Assembly (NCBI GenBank): GCA_030549495.1
Contig: JAUIRK010001040.1
Location: forward strand, 558,001 to 622,000
Direction: 5' to 3'
Length of the DNA stretch: 64,000 bases
DNA from: Nectonema munidae
Taxonomy: Eukaryota; Nematomorpha; Nectonematoida; Nectonematidae
Shown here: positions 42,991 to 56,700 of the stretch, in pieces
How positions within the stretch are numbered: the first letter of the stretch is position 1
Layout of the letters: each line of letters begins with the position of its first letter
Notes under the pieces: generated by a model
Databases searched by the model: none
The model's input: only the letters and a program-made list of their open reading frames with translations
What the model was told of the DNA's origin: nothing
Made by a program: the position numbers and the translations under genes

Positions 42991-44860
42991 AAAATTCTTT
43001 ATTTATTATTTCATTAGGAATTTTATTTTTTAGGGTTAATTTTGTGTGAGGCTTTAAAATCATCCCCTTTCTAAAAGACAAACATATATAAACAGCAATC
43101 TCCACAATTTTGACTGCATTTCACACTCATTCGAGACGATGAAAACTTAAAATTAAAAAGTTCATCTAATTTTTCATATTCAATACAAGTCTTAAAATGC
43201 AGTACCTTATTTGTTGACAGTTCTTTCAAAAAATTTCATTAATCCTAATTTTATATATCCAGAAGTGGCAGTAGAATATTCTCAGGATAAACAAGTGGTA
43301 TTGATGTAACATTGGAATTTCTCGATGACAAATTGCTTTTTTTTTATTATAGTGTAGGTTTTTTGCTCGAAAAAAGCAAGGAAATTCAGTGTAAAGGTCA
43401 AGTAAAAGGAATATCTTTCAGTTTTTTAATTTTCATAGGTTTCTGTCATTTGAACACTAAGTCTTTGGTTAAAGATCCAACATGATTGTCATTATAGAGG
43501 AGAGCTTGGAGGAATCAATAAAAATCTGCAGTCATGAGCCTCATAGTCAATTCCCATGTATTCATTGAGTTCTTTGTTCTACCAATACAGAGAAGGTAAT
43601 TGAGGGCGCCAAATTCCACCAGAAAAGTCAGTTGGAACACTTTTTTATCGGTGAACAGCCAAATCTTTCCTGCCTGAAAAAGCGTCATTTTCCTTAGTGA
43701 TTTTATTGATAGAAAATATGACAATTATCATCATTGTGTGTCTTATTCATTATCATTGAGAGATGCAGTAGAATTTTTTTGCGGGCATGTTGTGGTGGTA
43801 TATAAAGTTTTGTTTGAAGTCATAATTTTATTGATTTATTTATTTTTAGCTTTAATTTTCATTTCCGTTCAGCTCAGCTTTCTGCAATCATGTCTAAAAT
43901 CCTCCGTGTTAAGAAAAAAATGGACTTTGAGGACCATGCCTTGAACTCTGAATGGGAAAATCTTTTTCATGGAGCGTTTTGGACTTTTGGCTGGCAGTTT
44001 TAATTTGTGGTGTTTTAAGTCTGTGAGAAATTTCTTTGAACATAAGGCAATGAATGAAAAATGTTTTTCTTTAGTTGACACTTTTTTTGTTTATCATATT
44101 TTATAATTTGATGGCGAGTTGTTTTTCATTCTTTTTCCTTACACTAATTTTTTCAATTTTTGCTGCTAATTATAAAAATTTTAAAAACTTAAGTTTTAAA
44201 TTCGTATTTACGAAGTGCCTACATACGTAGACTTTTAGAGTTAAAATACACTCATAAATTTGTTGACGGTTAATTTCAAAATTTGATTCATTGCGTGATA
44301 TCTATGCAGAAATAAGTTGAATATTTGCCAAGTTGTCATTGGTGTATTCGTAATGATAGTCTTATCAACGCCGAATGACATTTGGCGGAAGGAAATCTAG
44401 CGAAAATGTAAAAGTAAGAATAGTAATGACGTTTGTAACGAAAATTAATTATAATTTTTTATTTAAATCTTGATGACTTTCGACACGTATTGCATAACTA
44501 GGCCTAGTTCTCGGATTTTTGATTTCACTAACCGCAAGAGACTGGTATCACATTTTCTTCAAAGTGGTTGATATTTCGAAGACCTAATGATGGAAACTTT
44601 ATCCTTTTTTGTTATATTTTTATATGAATAAAATGCTTTACATTATGAACTATTAAAAGTTAGTTTTGTTAGTTAATCAATCAATCACTTGTTAGTTAAT
44701 TATAAGCAAAGCTAACTCTTATTTTATGAATTTTTAGGTCAATAAAAAGGTTTAAAAAAATATTTTTTAAGTCAAAAATTTATATAGTGTATAACTATTT
44801 TTAGAAAACGAACAATTAAAATATTTTCAAAACTTGAATTTACACTTTTATTGCTAATTT
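42991..44860. other. region between piggyBac copy 2 and dispersed repeat copy B
   Basis: No intact gene. A segment at about 43577-43640 (CAGAGAAGGTAATTGAGG ... CCACCAGAAAAGTCAGTTG) recurs at about 32990-33030 and may be an upstream piece of a piggyBac-like element; on the minus strand both read QLTFLVEF and NYLLCI. Confidence 0.45.
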
Positions 44861-46344
44861 TTAATTGTACAAAATTGGCTGAATCATATCCCTTCAAATT
44901 TTGTGACTTTTCCTAAAATCGCTAGCTGCATCTTTTGAAACCATTTTCATGGTAGTTGAATGACACTTTCATGTCCAAAACTGAATCAAAAATTAAAATT
45001 TTTCACCAAAATTTTGATACCTATAGGTGTTAATCAAATATGCGTTTACTTCTAAAAATTGTCTCCAAAACATTCCTTCAAATTTTACATAAAATATATT
45101 TTATACTAAATCGGCCATGCTGGTTTCATTTCTGGACTCATTTTTTACATTCAGGATGTGAAAATACCTATAAGTGTTAATCAAATTTGCGGTCTACTTC
45201 TAAAATTTGTCTCTAAAAAGTCATTCAAATTTTACAATGAAATATGTTTTTATACCAAATCAACCATGCTAGTTTCATTTATGGACTCAATTTTTGCAGT
45301 TTGGATTTGAAAATACCTATAAGTATCAATCAAATTTGCGCTTATCAAATTTGTTTCCAAAAATATTGATTCAAATTTTACATGAAATATATGTTTTATA
45401 CCAATTCGACGATGATAATTTTATTTCTGAAATCAGTTTTTGCATTTAAAGGTTTAAAATGTCTGAAAGTGTAAATCAAATGATCGATTTACGTCTAATG
45501 TCTACATAAATATTTTTGAAATTTAAATAAAATATCTGATTTTATGCCAAATGGAAGATTCTAGTTTCATTTTTGGACTCAGGTTTGGCATTTATGGTTT
45601 TAAAATATTTGAAAGCTTCAATCAGATTTGCGGTTTACTTCTAGATACGTCTTCAAAAAAATAAAATATCTGTTTTATACCAAATCGACTATGCTTATTT
45701 TATTTCTGTACTGGATTTTGGATAATACGGTTAAAAAATATTTCGAAGTGGCAATTGAATTAGTAATGTCAACTTTCTACAATCATCTTGAGTATGAAAT
45801 ATTTATTTAAAAAAAACAAAACGTATTATAAAATCTTTTGAAAATTTGTATGAGAGAAGAAACCAAGTTGAAAACTAATTGAAAAGAGAACATGTGATCA
45901 AAACAAATAATTAAAAAAATATGTATCTTGACTAAATAGAAGATCTACCATGTTCTAATGAACTAGGAAGTGGTTTAATTATATAATATTAGATGCTTCA
46001 AAAAAGATTTTGACTGTGAAAAAGAAGTTCCTCTTTTACAAATGAAAAATATTTATATCTATAGCTTATCATATAGGATTACAATTAATTTAGCTAAGAT
46101 GGGTAGGAAATCTGAACATTTAGAATAGGTCAGATTTATCAAAAATGGCACAGATGCTAATATGTGAGAATTTAGTCACTATCAAGATATTTTTAATTTA
46201 AATTGAATTTGTCCATCTTTTTCCTTTTGCGTCAAAGAGATAATTTTTTAGATGAAGAACGTGGACAACTTTTTGTAATTGAACAAAGAACATCACGAAT
46301 GATTCATCAGAAAAAAACCTTTGAAATGAGATTGGCGGACAAAT
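44861..46344. repeat. large dispersed repeat, copy B (lacks the 166-codon segment)
   Basis: Same order as copy A: a left unit starting TTAATTGTACAAAATTGGCTG, about five degenerate tandem units, AAAACAAAACGTATTATAAA, and AAGATTTTGACTGTGAAAAA to GACAAAT. The stretch between AGATCTACCAT and GAAGTGGTTTAATTATATAA is about 14 bases here against about 750 in copy A. The palindrome is decayed on its right arm. Confidence 0.8.
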
Positions 46345-46786
46345 TTAGCCCGGCACTAATAGGGTTATTAATAATGATTTAATTTTCATTGTAAATTTCT
46401 TTTTAATTTTGTTGTTCAATAAAAAGCTGAAATAAAGCCAGGAAAATATAAAATAAAATTTCGAAGATACACACACTCCTTTCAGGTCAAATAAAAGTCA
46501 CGAACTATTTTTTAGTTTAAACAAAATTTAAAAAACTTGTGAAGAACCAAAAATATATTAAATATTATTTTAATACTACAATTATTTTACTCAAAATGTT
46601 AAAATTTTTTTTTATAAATCTGAGAAACGAGTCTTCTTATAATTGAAAAAACTTCATAATTTTCTTTAGGACAAAAATTTCTTTCAATGAGTCAAAAAGA
46701 GTTATAATTTTGATTATAAAGTCATAAAATGTTTGCTCTGATATTAATAAGTTATAAAAGATGTAGTTTATGTATATCATCTAAAG
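46345..46786. other. intergenic, no feature recognised
   Basis: AT-rich sequence with homopolymer runs only. Confidence 0.4.
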
Positions 46787-47099
46787 CAGGGATCGACAAA
46801 CATTTTTTACCAGTCGACCCCTTCATAGAAGATTTGTCTTCACATCGACCCCCACCCCACATAGAAATGTTTCATAAAAGCATTAATCAATGTCCAGAGA
46901 AAAGATACAAACCAAAAATGTTTCAGATATCCTATACTATACAATGTCCTAAGCTATGTTTTAAAAGAAAAAGGAGATTTATTTCTACTATAAAGTAAAA
47001 AAAGCATAGCACAATTTGGTAAGTTTGTCTACCTTATCGACCCCTAGAAATCTGTCATGGACCCCCAGGGGTCGATATCGACCACTTTGCCGACCCCTG
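46787..47099. mobile_element. short hAT-like MITE, 313 bp, older
   Basis: The ends are CAGGGATCGACAAACATTTTT and, reversed, CAGGGGTCGGCAAAGTGG. The flanks ATCTAAAG and ATGAAGTG match only partly, so any 8-bp duplication has decayed. Confidence 0.65.
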
Positions 47100-47430
47100 A
47101 TGAAGTGAATAAATTAATAAAAAGTGATTGTAGCAGATTCTTAAAACGGGTCAAGTAAGAAGAAATACTTCGAGTATTTTAGGAAATACTAATATAAGAA
47201 AACACAGACCCTTTAAACTAAGTCAAATCTAAAAAATGTAAACAAATTTATCGGTAAAGTTGATTATATCAACAGTCCGTATTTATAGGAAAGTTGCGAA
47301 TTTTTGCTTTAAACGTTCGGTAGCTCATGTAGTTGTTGACTCGCCTCAAAATATTTTTCTGGACCTCGCCTCAGACATCTTGGAAAAGAAACATTTTTGT
47401 ATTGAAAAATGTGTATGAACAAAACAAAAT

Positions 47431-47436
47431 TTTATT
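47431..47436 (-). promoter_or_regulatory. candidate poly(A) signal of the ADP/ATP carrier gene
   Basis: TTTATT on the + strand, i.e. AATAAA on the coding strand, lies about 185 bases past the stop. The motif is common in this AT-rich DNA, so support is only positional. Confidence 0.35.
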
Positions 47437-47618
47437 TCGTAACCAGTATTTAGGGTTAGAGTAGGAAGAAAAAATCCAGAAAGAGCATCCAATGTTTGTG
47501 ACTAAAAGGAAACTTCTAGTATGATCAAAGATGAAAAGAAGAGGGAAAGACAGAAGCAAAGCAGGAACAACAAGAATGAGAGATGGATTTCTTTACAGGG
47601 AAAAGAGAGAGAAAGAGA

Positions 47619-47740
47619 TTAAGCAACAGAGCGCACCGAGATGTAGTATTCTTTGAATTTGTCAAAGCCAGAAAGGACACCAGCACCAGCGATCCCTCGA
47701 AGAATATTAGCCCCAGCTCCTTTCATCAACGACATTGAGC
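47619..47740 (-). CDS. ADP/ATP carrier exon 5 (C-terminus)
   Basis: The acceptor TTTCCTAG precedes 47740. It encodes [19 protein letters not shown], then [20 protein letters not shown], Ala and TAA (complement of 47619-47621). Position and charge match the sixth helix of ADP/ATP carriers. The usual Trp of KGAWSN is Gly here. Confidence 0.9.
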
Positions 47741-50700
47741 CTAGGAAATTACGGACACGAAAATATTAAAAGGTAAGGTGATTTCCAAAAATACATGTAT
47801 TAACCACGAGTAAACATGTTCAAAGCCTGGTCTGAGTCAGTCCCGTTCTCATTATATCCAGACTAGACCGCCTATATATAGTTGAAACCGACCAATCTGG
47901 ACTACGATATCTATGAACCCGAAAGGACCCAACTACAGAAGTTAAGGACTGGATCGAAATGACAGTCGTTCAAGCAGGGGATACATACCCGTGAGTGTAT
48001 GGGAACTAAGCTATCTCTTTTTCTATGTACTTTTGCACAATTGATATAACACGCAAACGACTCTATTAACATTTCAATCGAGATGTTTATTGCATGTTTA
48101 ATAAAAAAAGTATATTGTAAAATAGTTATTCTTCTTTATGTACGATACAATTATCGTTTCTCAATTTTAATTTTTCTCATATTCACCAAAGCTCGCGGAA
48201 TATTATCTCATTTCTCTTCTTAACTATCCATAAAATCAAATAATTAAAACACTCTTCACACATTTGAACGTATAAAAATGGAGAAGGCATCAGATCAAAC
48301 TAGACAATCCACGAAGGCTGGAGTAATCAAAAAGTGGGAAATCCAGTGTTATGAAATTTCATTTGTCTTCTTATCATTCTATCTTTGGTTGAAAAAATAA
48401 TAAATCCTCATCTTTGTCGAATAAGAAGATCAAAGAGGATTGATTGGGAAGAATGGAAACTGACCATTATAAAGGAAGTTTGAGTGTACTTCACTGCATA
48501 TTTCATAAAATAAAAATAAAGACAAGAGTCGGAATTGAAGGAAACCGAGGTCATACCCAAGATTTAAGAGTAAAGACGTATATTTCTTACTCCATTACGC
48601 ATATTACACGCGGAGACAATAATTTTATTATATTGAATTGTCAATACAATTTTTAATATGTAAATATAACATTAAGTGCTTTTAATAAAATTTCTATCAT
48701 CATTTTTATAAGATTGAATAACTACCTAAGCACTTAAATTTTGCTTGATGATTCTTAAGACGACAAAATATTTTTAGGGTAAAATTACTTCAGAGTAAGA
48801 GTAGCATTGTAAAAAATTTTTACTCAGAAATCAGAATAATTCTAAAATTTCCGTTACTTCCGAGCCCTGGTCATACCAACAACACTTGGGAACTCTGCTT
48901 TCAACTTATTTTTTCAAGGTATGAACATGCGGATATGCAAATCTCATTTTAACAATTTTTGCTTTTAGTCGAGCGCACCTTTGGGCAATCTTCCTCCACA
49001 ACTGCCAACGCTGAAAAGGTTTGGGATGGCGGAGATGTCAAAATAGGGTGAGTGTGGGATTGAAATTACAAAAATTGGGCGCTTAGAAAAGAAAACGAAC
49101 CTTCATTTTTGATGATTTGAAGGGTGCAATCTATGCTGCCTTTGTACTTGACGGCAGCCCCACTTGTCATCATCATGCGTCTTCTTATCGTGTCAATGGG
49201 GTAGGATAGAAGACCCGAACTCACTGTCACAGTGTATCCAAGAATGAATGATAATAGGAGCGATGCGTTTTCACCAAGCAAGATCGGCTAAAAATAGAAT
49301 AGAAAGTGAGTGCACATTGGATTCCTATCTCTCAATATGCCTCCTCCATTTTATATGGAAGCAGGCCAATTGGCCTGTGAATATATTGGTATCCGTCAAA
49401 GACCCGATTAATCAGACGATATATATAAGGATAAAGCAGAAGATTTTCACACAGGTTAAAAACAGGCATAATAGTCCTTGAACCTTTTATATAAATTTGA
49501 TATCTACGCTTTGTAATTTATGGGCACCAAAAGTTGACCTAGCGGTTTCAAAAAGTTTACTTTATTTGTAAAAAATTATTCTATAATAATAATAATCATT
49601 TTGCCGAGCTTTAATAATAATAGTATTTTGAAGTATTCTCTTTTTAAAGTGGGTGGACGTGATCTTTAGACAAAAGCTTTTTACCATTGGAATTTATCTT
49701 TCCCCTGTTTTCTGTCTGTGTTAGAGAACAAGATACATTAGCGTACTTCGTAGATATAGTACAATTTTTTCATATGTTCATGATTTACTTTTTATCTGGG
49801 CTGGGGAGCCGAAGCTTAATTTATATTTAGTGGTGTTAGAGCTGGAACTAGAACCACTAAATAATTTGATAACTTCGGCTCCTAACAATTTTAAGAACTT
49901 TCGAAGATAGTGAATTTTTTAATAGCAACAATTTTCAATGCTTTTTCAATCTCAATTCAAGACTTCATTTTGGTATTGAATTTATTGGACCTTGCTCTGT
50001 AAAAAGTAACTTAAAGTTTTCGTGTACATCGACACTTGTGTGAGCTTTTATATTTACTTATAATAAAATAATTCTATTCGCTAAAGATTTACAGACGAGA
50101 TCATCTTTAAAGTCATGGTATAAAACCTCAACTTGGCTAGCGATAGAAAGGCCAACTGTACCCATCAGTTTCAATAACTGGTAAACGGCAATAGGGAGAA
50201 ATAACGGCCTAATTACATCCGATAAGTAGGGATCCATCATATATGAATGATTTTGTTCTCTTGTTGAGCTAGAACAGTGGTTCACAAACTTTCTAAAAAT
50301 TTTCCGAGTCTTTCACCTCACTCAAATAATGTACAATCAATTTGAACCAGGACTGCTCTGGTCTGATTAAGTCTTCAATCCAAATTCTTTTAGAAAAAAT
50401 TTGAGTTTTAAAAAAATAAATCAACATAATCAGTTAAACTACTGTACCAAAAAATTTAAACGATTGTTTTTTCAAAATCTGCCAATTTCTTATGACAATG
50501 GAGTAATGTGATCTTTTTTCTTTTCAGCGCAAGGTTCGGGGAATTCATAGATTCAAATATGTTTACTAAAAATGATAGGAATATATGAAAACGGACATCA
50601 GAAAATTTTACAAGCATGTACGATTTGCTTTGCCGAAATTTCTGGGTTTCTTTTCATAGTATCGCTTCGAAACTTTTTCCTTTGGAAAGCCACCTCACGT

Positions 50701-53700
50701 TTGAGTGCAGCAAAAGTTTTTCAAATTCCGAATCATTTTCTTTGCATAACTCTGAAAACAAACAAGAGTTGAAGGCATTTGCTTCAAATCCTTTTCCATT
50801 GCATGTAAACTTCATTGAGAACATTTTTCAACCTATCAGGTATGGTTTTCATTATTGTCGGTAAGACAAGCACTCCTGGATTGGATGAGACTTTGCCTTT
50901 GTAATCAGACTGATCATCATTAATGAAACTTTAATACATTGTCTTTCTTCATTCTATTATCTACTCTTGTAGAGACTAGTATTCGCTGTACTTCTTTCAC
51001 CTCACTCAAATGTCCAATCAATTTGAACCTAGAAGAACTGCTCTGGTTTGATTGAGTCTTCTATCCAAATTCTTTTAGAGAAAATGTAGAGATTTATTTC
51101 AACTTTCTTTCTCTTCGATCTTGCCATTATTCCATACCCAGAGTATGACAATGGATTTTATCACTAATTCAAGTGTCTAAATTGTCCTTCGGACAAGATG
51201 TTACATCACAAGATCCTTTGACTGGAGGGCTTGTCTATGTTGATCAGTCTTCGAGGAGCTAGACATTTAATTGGACTGACTCGTGTGTACTCCTCTGGCC
51301 ACATCAGCACTCTGCAAAATTTTAAACCCCCATCTTCGTCCACGAGATATTAATGCGAAATCTCTGAATCGTTACATGTTTTTTCGAGTAATTAGTTTTA
51401 GGACATGCGTCAAAATGGATGGACACTCCTCACTTGAGTTCTCCTAGGATACATTCTTTTTGAGTGTCACTTCTTAGGAAAAGAAGACAACCTTCTTCCA
51501 AATCTTAGGAAAAGGAGACAACCAAATCGCGATTCCAAAACCTGAACAGGTGAGATTAAAACGAAAGACTTGGATAGATAGGAACCTCAAAATAAAAAGA
51601 CTTCCTCTCCCTCTTGCACCACAATTCCTCTCAACTCGGTCCATCATCCTTTTCGAGTACTCACTCTCATTTTTCTAACTGTCTCAAGTCCCTCATGCTC
51701 TTAATGGGAAACTAGAATTTTTAGTCGGACCAACGACATGTTTGAGACTGTATCTAATCGAATTAGCACAATCCAGAATAATCGCATAGCGCTGGTTGGA
51801 GTAGATGTAATACCACATATTACATTCCTTGCCCCAACCTTTCCGAGGCATGTGGAACTGCCTATGTCTTATAAATTCAATAAAAATTAATTCCATTACT
51901 TATGCTCCCTCCAGAAAGAGTTAGATGGTTAGCAGTACTGAGCATGACATCCTTCGTCATTCTAGACCAGTGGTTCCCAACCTTTTTTTATCCCGTTCCC
52001 CCTTTTTAGTCACTTTTTTACCTGTGGACCCCTACAACTGAATAGTTTGAGCCAACAAAATTAATCAAAGATTTTTATGCAAAGATGATTCTAGTCATCT
52101 GATTAAATCGTATGCTTATTCATATGAAATCAGAGAAATCGTAAAGCCTGACATAAAATGTGAATAAAATTTTTTTCCAATTAAAATATACATTTTTCAA
52201 AAATATTGTAACTAATAAAAAGGATATATAAACATTGAAAATATAAAACTTTAAAAAAGGGAAGAAATTATTTATTTAAAGCTCTAAATATATACATTTA
52301 TATTGATTTAGAAAATAGAAGTATATTAAAGGAGATTCAGCATAAGTAGTTTGAAGTAGAATTTTCATGGACCCCTCCCGGTTGGGAACCACTGTTCTAG
52401 ATCCTCTCACAAATTTCAACCATTAATACAATAAAAAATGTGAATTAAGAAAAGGTATACCACAGTGACCAGAACTTGAAAGTTATTGAAAGCCTTCAAA
52501 ATGGTAATATAGTTAGACGAAATAAAATATGTAGGTTAGCGCTTAAATGGCCAACATTTAACAGCAAACAAAGCAAAGATTTTAAAGCAACATCTTGGTG
52601 TTCCAGGTTCATGAAAAGAAATAGCTTAGTAATAAGACGCAAAACTAAAATTGCACAAAAGTTACGTGTAGATCTTGAAGCAAAGTCAGTAAATTTTCAA
52701 TGCTTCATAATTGAGCAGAGGAATAATCTGCATTAAGGAGCAAAATCTGTTTTATTCAGGTCACGAAAAGACTCATTTTACTCTAGTAAAATACAGAGAA
52801 GATGGAGCGAACTTAAGACCTATGATAATTTTCAAAAGAAAAACTATGCCAAGGATGATATTTCCTTCTAATATTTTAGTGTAGGTGAAAAGAATCAAGT
52901 TATGGCTTGAACGCATTTGGTCTATTCCTTACAGAGGACAGGGTAAAGAAGGCGGTTTTCTCGTTTGGGAAATGTTTAGAGCACATCTTACAAGCAACGC
53001 AACAAATAAAAAGTTTGAACACAGTTATGGCGATCATTCCTGGAGGAGGATAATGATGATGAAGTTGTGGAAATAGAATTAAGTTTTGATTCATATGATG
53101 ACCGCCTTGTTAACGCGTCAAAGGAAATATTTTTTATTATAATACTAATAAAAAACTTCCATATTATAAAATAGAACATCGCTTTATGCAAAGAATATAG
53201 TTTTTAATTAAATCCAGTAGATTGAAACTTCATTTCAGAGAAATTTCAGGGCGAGTAGGGTTGGTTAGATGCTGGATTCGATAACTCAAGGTCTTGGGTT
53301 CGATCCCCAATCAAGCCTGCTTTCCTCATAGTTTTCTATATTTCCTCATAGTTACTTCTAGGTACAAATTTTCATGGCTCATAAGTTTCAATTGTAATGA
53401 TAGAGTGTACGTACAACTATTTTTTTAAAAATCAATTTATTTTAAATTTCAAGTTTAATCCTTTTTTCGGATCTAACGAGTTTGGATTATAAGAAAAGAA
53501 GTTTATAACTGAATTATACTGTATAGAGATATGACTGACTACGCGTGGACAAATTTATCAAATTGATGCATCCAAAAATGAAGCCAAAGGTTTTTGAAAA
53601 ATTAACCTATGGTTTTTAAAAAATGCTCCTTTTTATAGGCACATACATGCAGAATCATACTAGCACTAAGGGTTTGTATAGAAAGAGCAGTATTGATAGC

Positions 53701-56700
53701 GTTGCTAATGTGCAAGCGTTTTCTTACTTTGAGAGAGTCGTAGAGTCCAAAGTAGAAGCCACGATAAACGAAAATGCCAACACAAGAAATTACGAAACCA
53801 CGATACAGACCAGAAATTCCATCGGATTTGATCGTTTTGGCGTACACATCCACTATTCCGTTAAACTGGCGCTCTCCGCTAACGCCCTTGGCCACGGATT
53901 TAGCGTCATTTGCCAATCGCGTTCGGCAGTAATCGAGCGAATAAACGAACCCCAAAGAAAGCGAGCCGGCACAGCCTCCAGAAGCAATGTTCTTCGTGAA
54001 TTTCATTGTAGAAGAATCACTCTTTTTGCTTTTAAACGTTTTCTTAATTTCATCCTAAAACGATAGAAGATTCGTAATAATGAGGGTTTCAAAATTTTTT
54101 TTAGAACTAACATATAATTTCAGTATCTGCAGAAAAACAAAATACAAATAAATTTAAAAATTGAGAAACCGTTGAAGTTGTTCAAACAACCCTAAATTAA
54201 TTGATTCATTAACATATATCACTTTGTAAAAGACCATTATAGACATTATTGATCGATATTTTTAATAGAATGAATAAAAATATCAATATTCGTTTAAGAT
54301 AGTCAAGATTTACTCATCGAATATGAGAATAAGGATGAAGAAAAAAATATTGAAGAAATTATAACTTACCTTGAAAGCAAAATTCAGCGCTTGAGTTGGA
54401 AAGTATCGAATGCAGTTAGCAAGATTTCCGCGCCAAAATGAGTAGAGGCCTTCAGAGCGAAATGTCTTAGAGGTACAATCGATGACACCTCTATACGGCT
54501 CACTCAACCTTCCTTGCTTAAAATAAGAAAAATATCGAATCACTGATTGTTCTTCTTCTAATAATTTTCACCCCCCCCCCCCCCCTCTAAAAACACATTG
54601 GGGGCTGTTGCCCCCCCCTCCCTCCCCCCCCCCACGGATGTGCGTCTCTGCCCCATTTTTCAGAATGATTTTATGAGCTTTATGGAAAATTATTTTTGAA
54701 TTGTTCTAAAACAGTGATTCCCAAACTTTTTCTGATCGTTACCCACTTTTCATCCACAACAATCATAGCCGGTGAATACCGTGACTGCCTACTAGTATCT
54801 AACAATTATAATCATAAGAAAAGAAAGCAAAAAAAGAAGGAAACATAGGAAATCCACTGGATGGAAAAAGTTTATTAATCCTACGCTATGTGATTTAATC
54901 TTTGAATCTTACAAATTTTATAACATTGTAACAATTAAGTGCTCTAGTTGGGAGACAATTCTACTGAGTGTGAATGGTGGTTGCAGATTATCGACAAGCT
55001 TCTTGATTCTTGGTTGTGTCACTTAAAGCACAACGTAGGTCATGCTTCACTTCAAGTCTGTTGCGATATTTCGTTTTAATGTAGAGTTTTAGTACGTTCG
55101 CGTATCCACAGTATTCCCAGGTGGGATAAGAAGCCTTCCCTCCACCGGCTATCTACCCGCTAAACTCCCCTCGTTTTATTTATGCATAGCCTCAGATTAT
55201 GGCCCTTAAATTTTGCTTTATGGCCCCCAGGAGCCCATGGCCCACAGTTTTGGAACGAATGTTCTAAAACCACATTTTAAATACTCCTTTGATTGATAGG
55301 AAATAGAAAAAGGATCTAAATGTCCTCCAACCTCACCCGCAACTTGAAATTACCGGCATCCACCCTCTCTACAAATTCTGTGGGTACGCGCGCGCCTTGC
55401 CCTCACCGCGCACAAAGGCTCGCATGAAATTAAAATTCCCCATTATAATGAGAAGGGTGTCGAAAAGCGGTATAACAAATTTTTACAATCCTTTTATTTC
55501 TTTCATCGGTAGAAGAGGATGAAATGTGCTGATTAGTGTAAATTGACAAAATTGTGATTTTGAGTAAATTTTTGCTTAAAACCTGGACAAACACAAAAAA
55601 ACAGATTCTCTCAGTAATTGTAAAGTGGAAGCTTCGCTGGCATACATCAGGAGAACGAGTAGAGTTTCGTTAAAAACTAACAACTGAGCTCCACAGTAGC
55701 TTCCGGTCCGAGAAAAAAGAATTAAATGACATTCAACCTACAGAGTAGAAACTACGGTAGAGAAGGATGTTTCATCCCTACAACAAAAATTCAATGAAAA
55801 CAAATGATGATCCAGGAAGCTGCGGGAAAAGCAATCCATCTTTCTACAGCTAGCTAAATGGTTTAAAAATGGGTGTCTCATTGTGCCTAAAAGGATCAAA
55901 AGATGGATGTTAAATATTCCATAAATAGCCAACTGTTAGGCGCGCTTTTTTCTAGAATCACCCTGGATCTTAGAAGATTCTGATTTGGTAAATATCTACA
56001 AATGCTTTTTACTATTCAGAAGAATTTTGCGTATTTTAAGAATCACAATTGAAAACAGATTTTTAGAACTGAAAAAATCAGAATCAGAATTAAATTTTAA
56101 TTATAAAATTTAGAAAATCAGAATCAGAATCGGCTCAAACCTCGGGGGAGAGTACACAACTCTTTCTAGTGTCTTGGTGGATACGAGCCTGTACAGACAC
56201 GCACGCATAGTGCATATGTATATTTCCAATATTACCTAACTTATAATAAAACTAATAATAATAGTTCAAGGAGTGAACAACAAATAAAATGAATGTACTT
56301 TTTTTTCAGGGTGACTTTACGCTTGAGGCTTATTTCGTGAATAAATTATTTTCTTATGAGTTTTTCAAAAATGCTCTATGAATTTTCAAGGGTGGTCTTT
56401 GATATCATTGAAATAAACTTACATTTCATTATATTCATTCTGCTACATTACTAACTATATCTAATTGATTATATGTTCGCATACACCCATGTACCGCAAA
56501 TGTTTATATAAGATTCCTGGCTTTACATAAAACCAATCATCTATCCATATCTACATAAACAAAGATTTTTGTATACCTGGAAGGAAAAAAATTTCAGCCG
56601 CTACCCACATGGTCAAGGATGTGAAGTCAGAACATTTGGCAATAGACTCCGGATGCATACCATAAAGATAAAATGTCCATTTAACAGCCGATTATTATCG

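Noticed and set aside
53623-54066. 147-codon plus-strand frame
   Set aside because: It is antisense to carrier exon 3, whose motifs and splice sites are clear.
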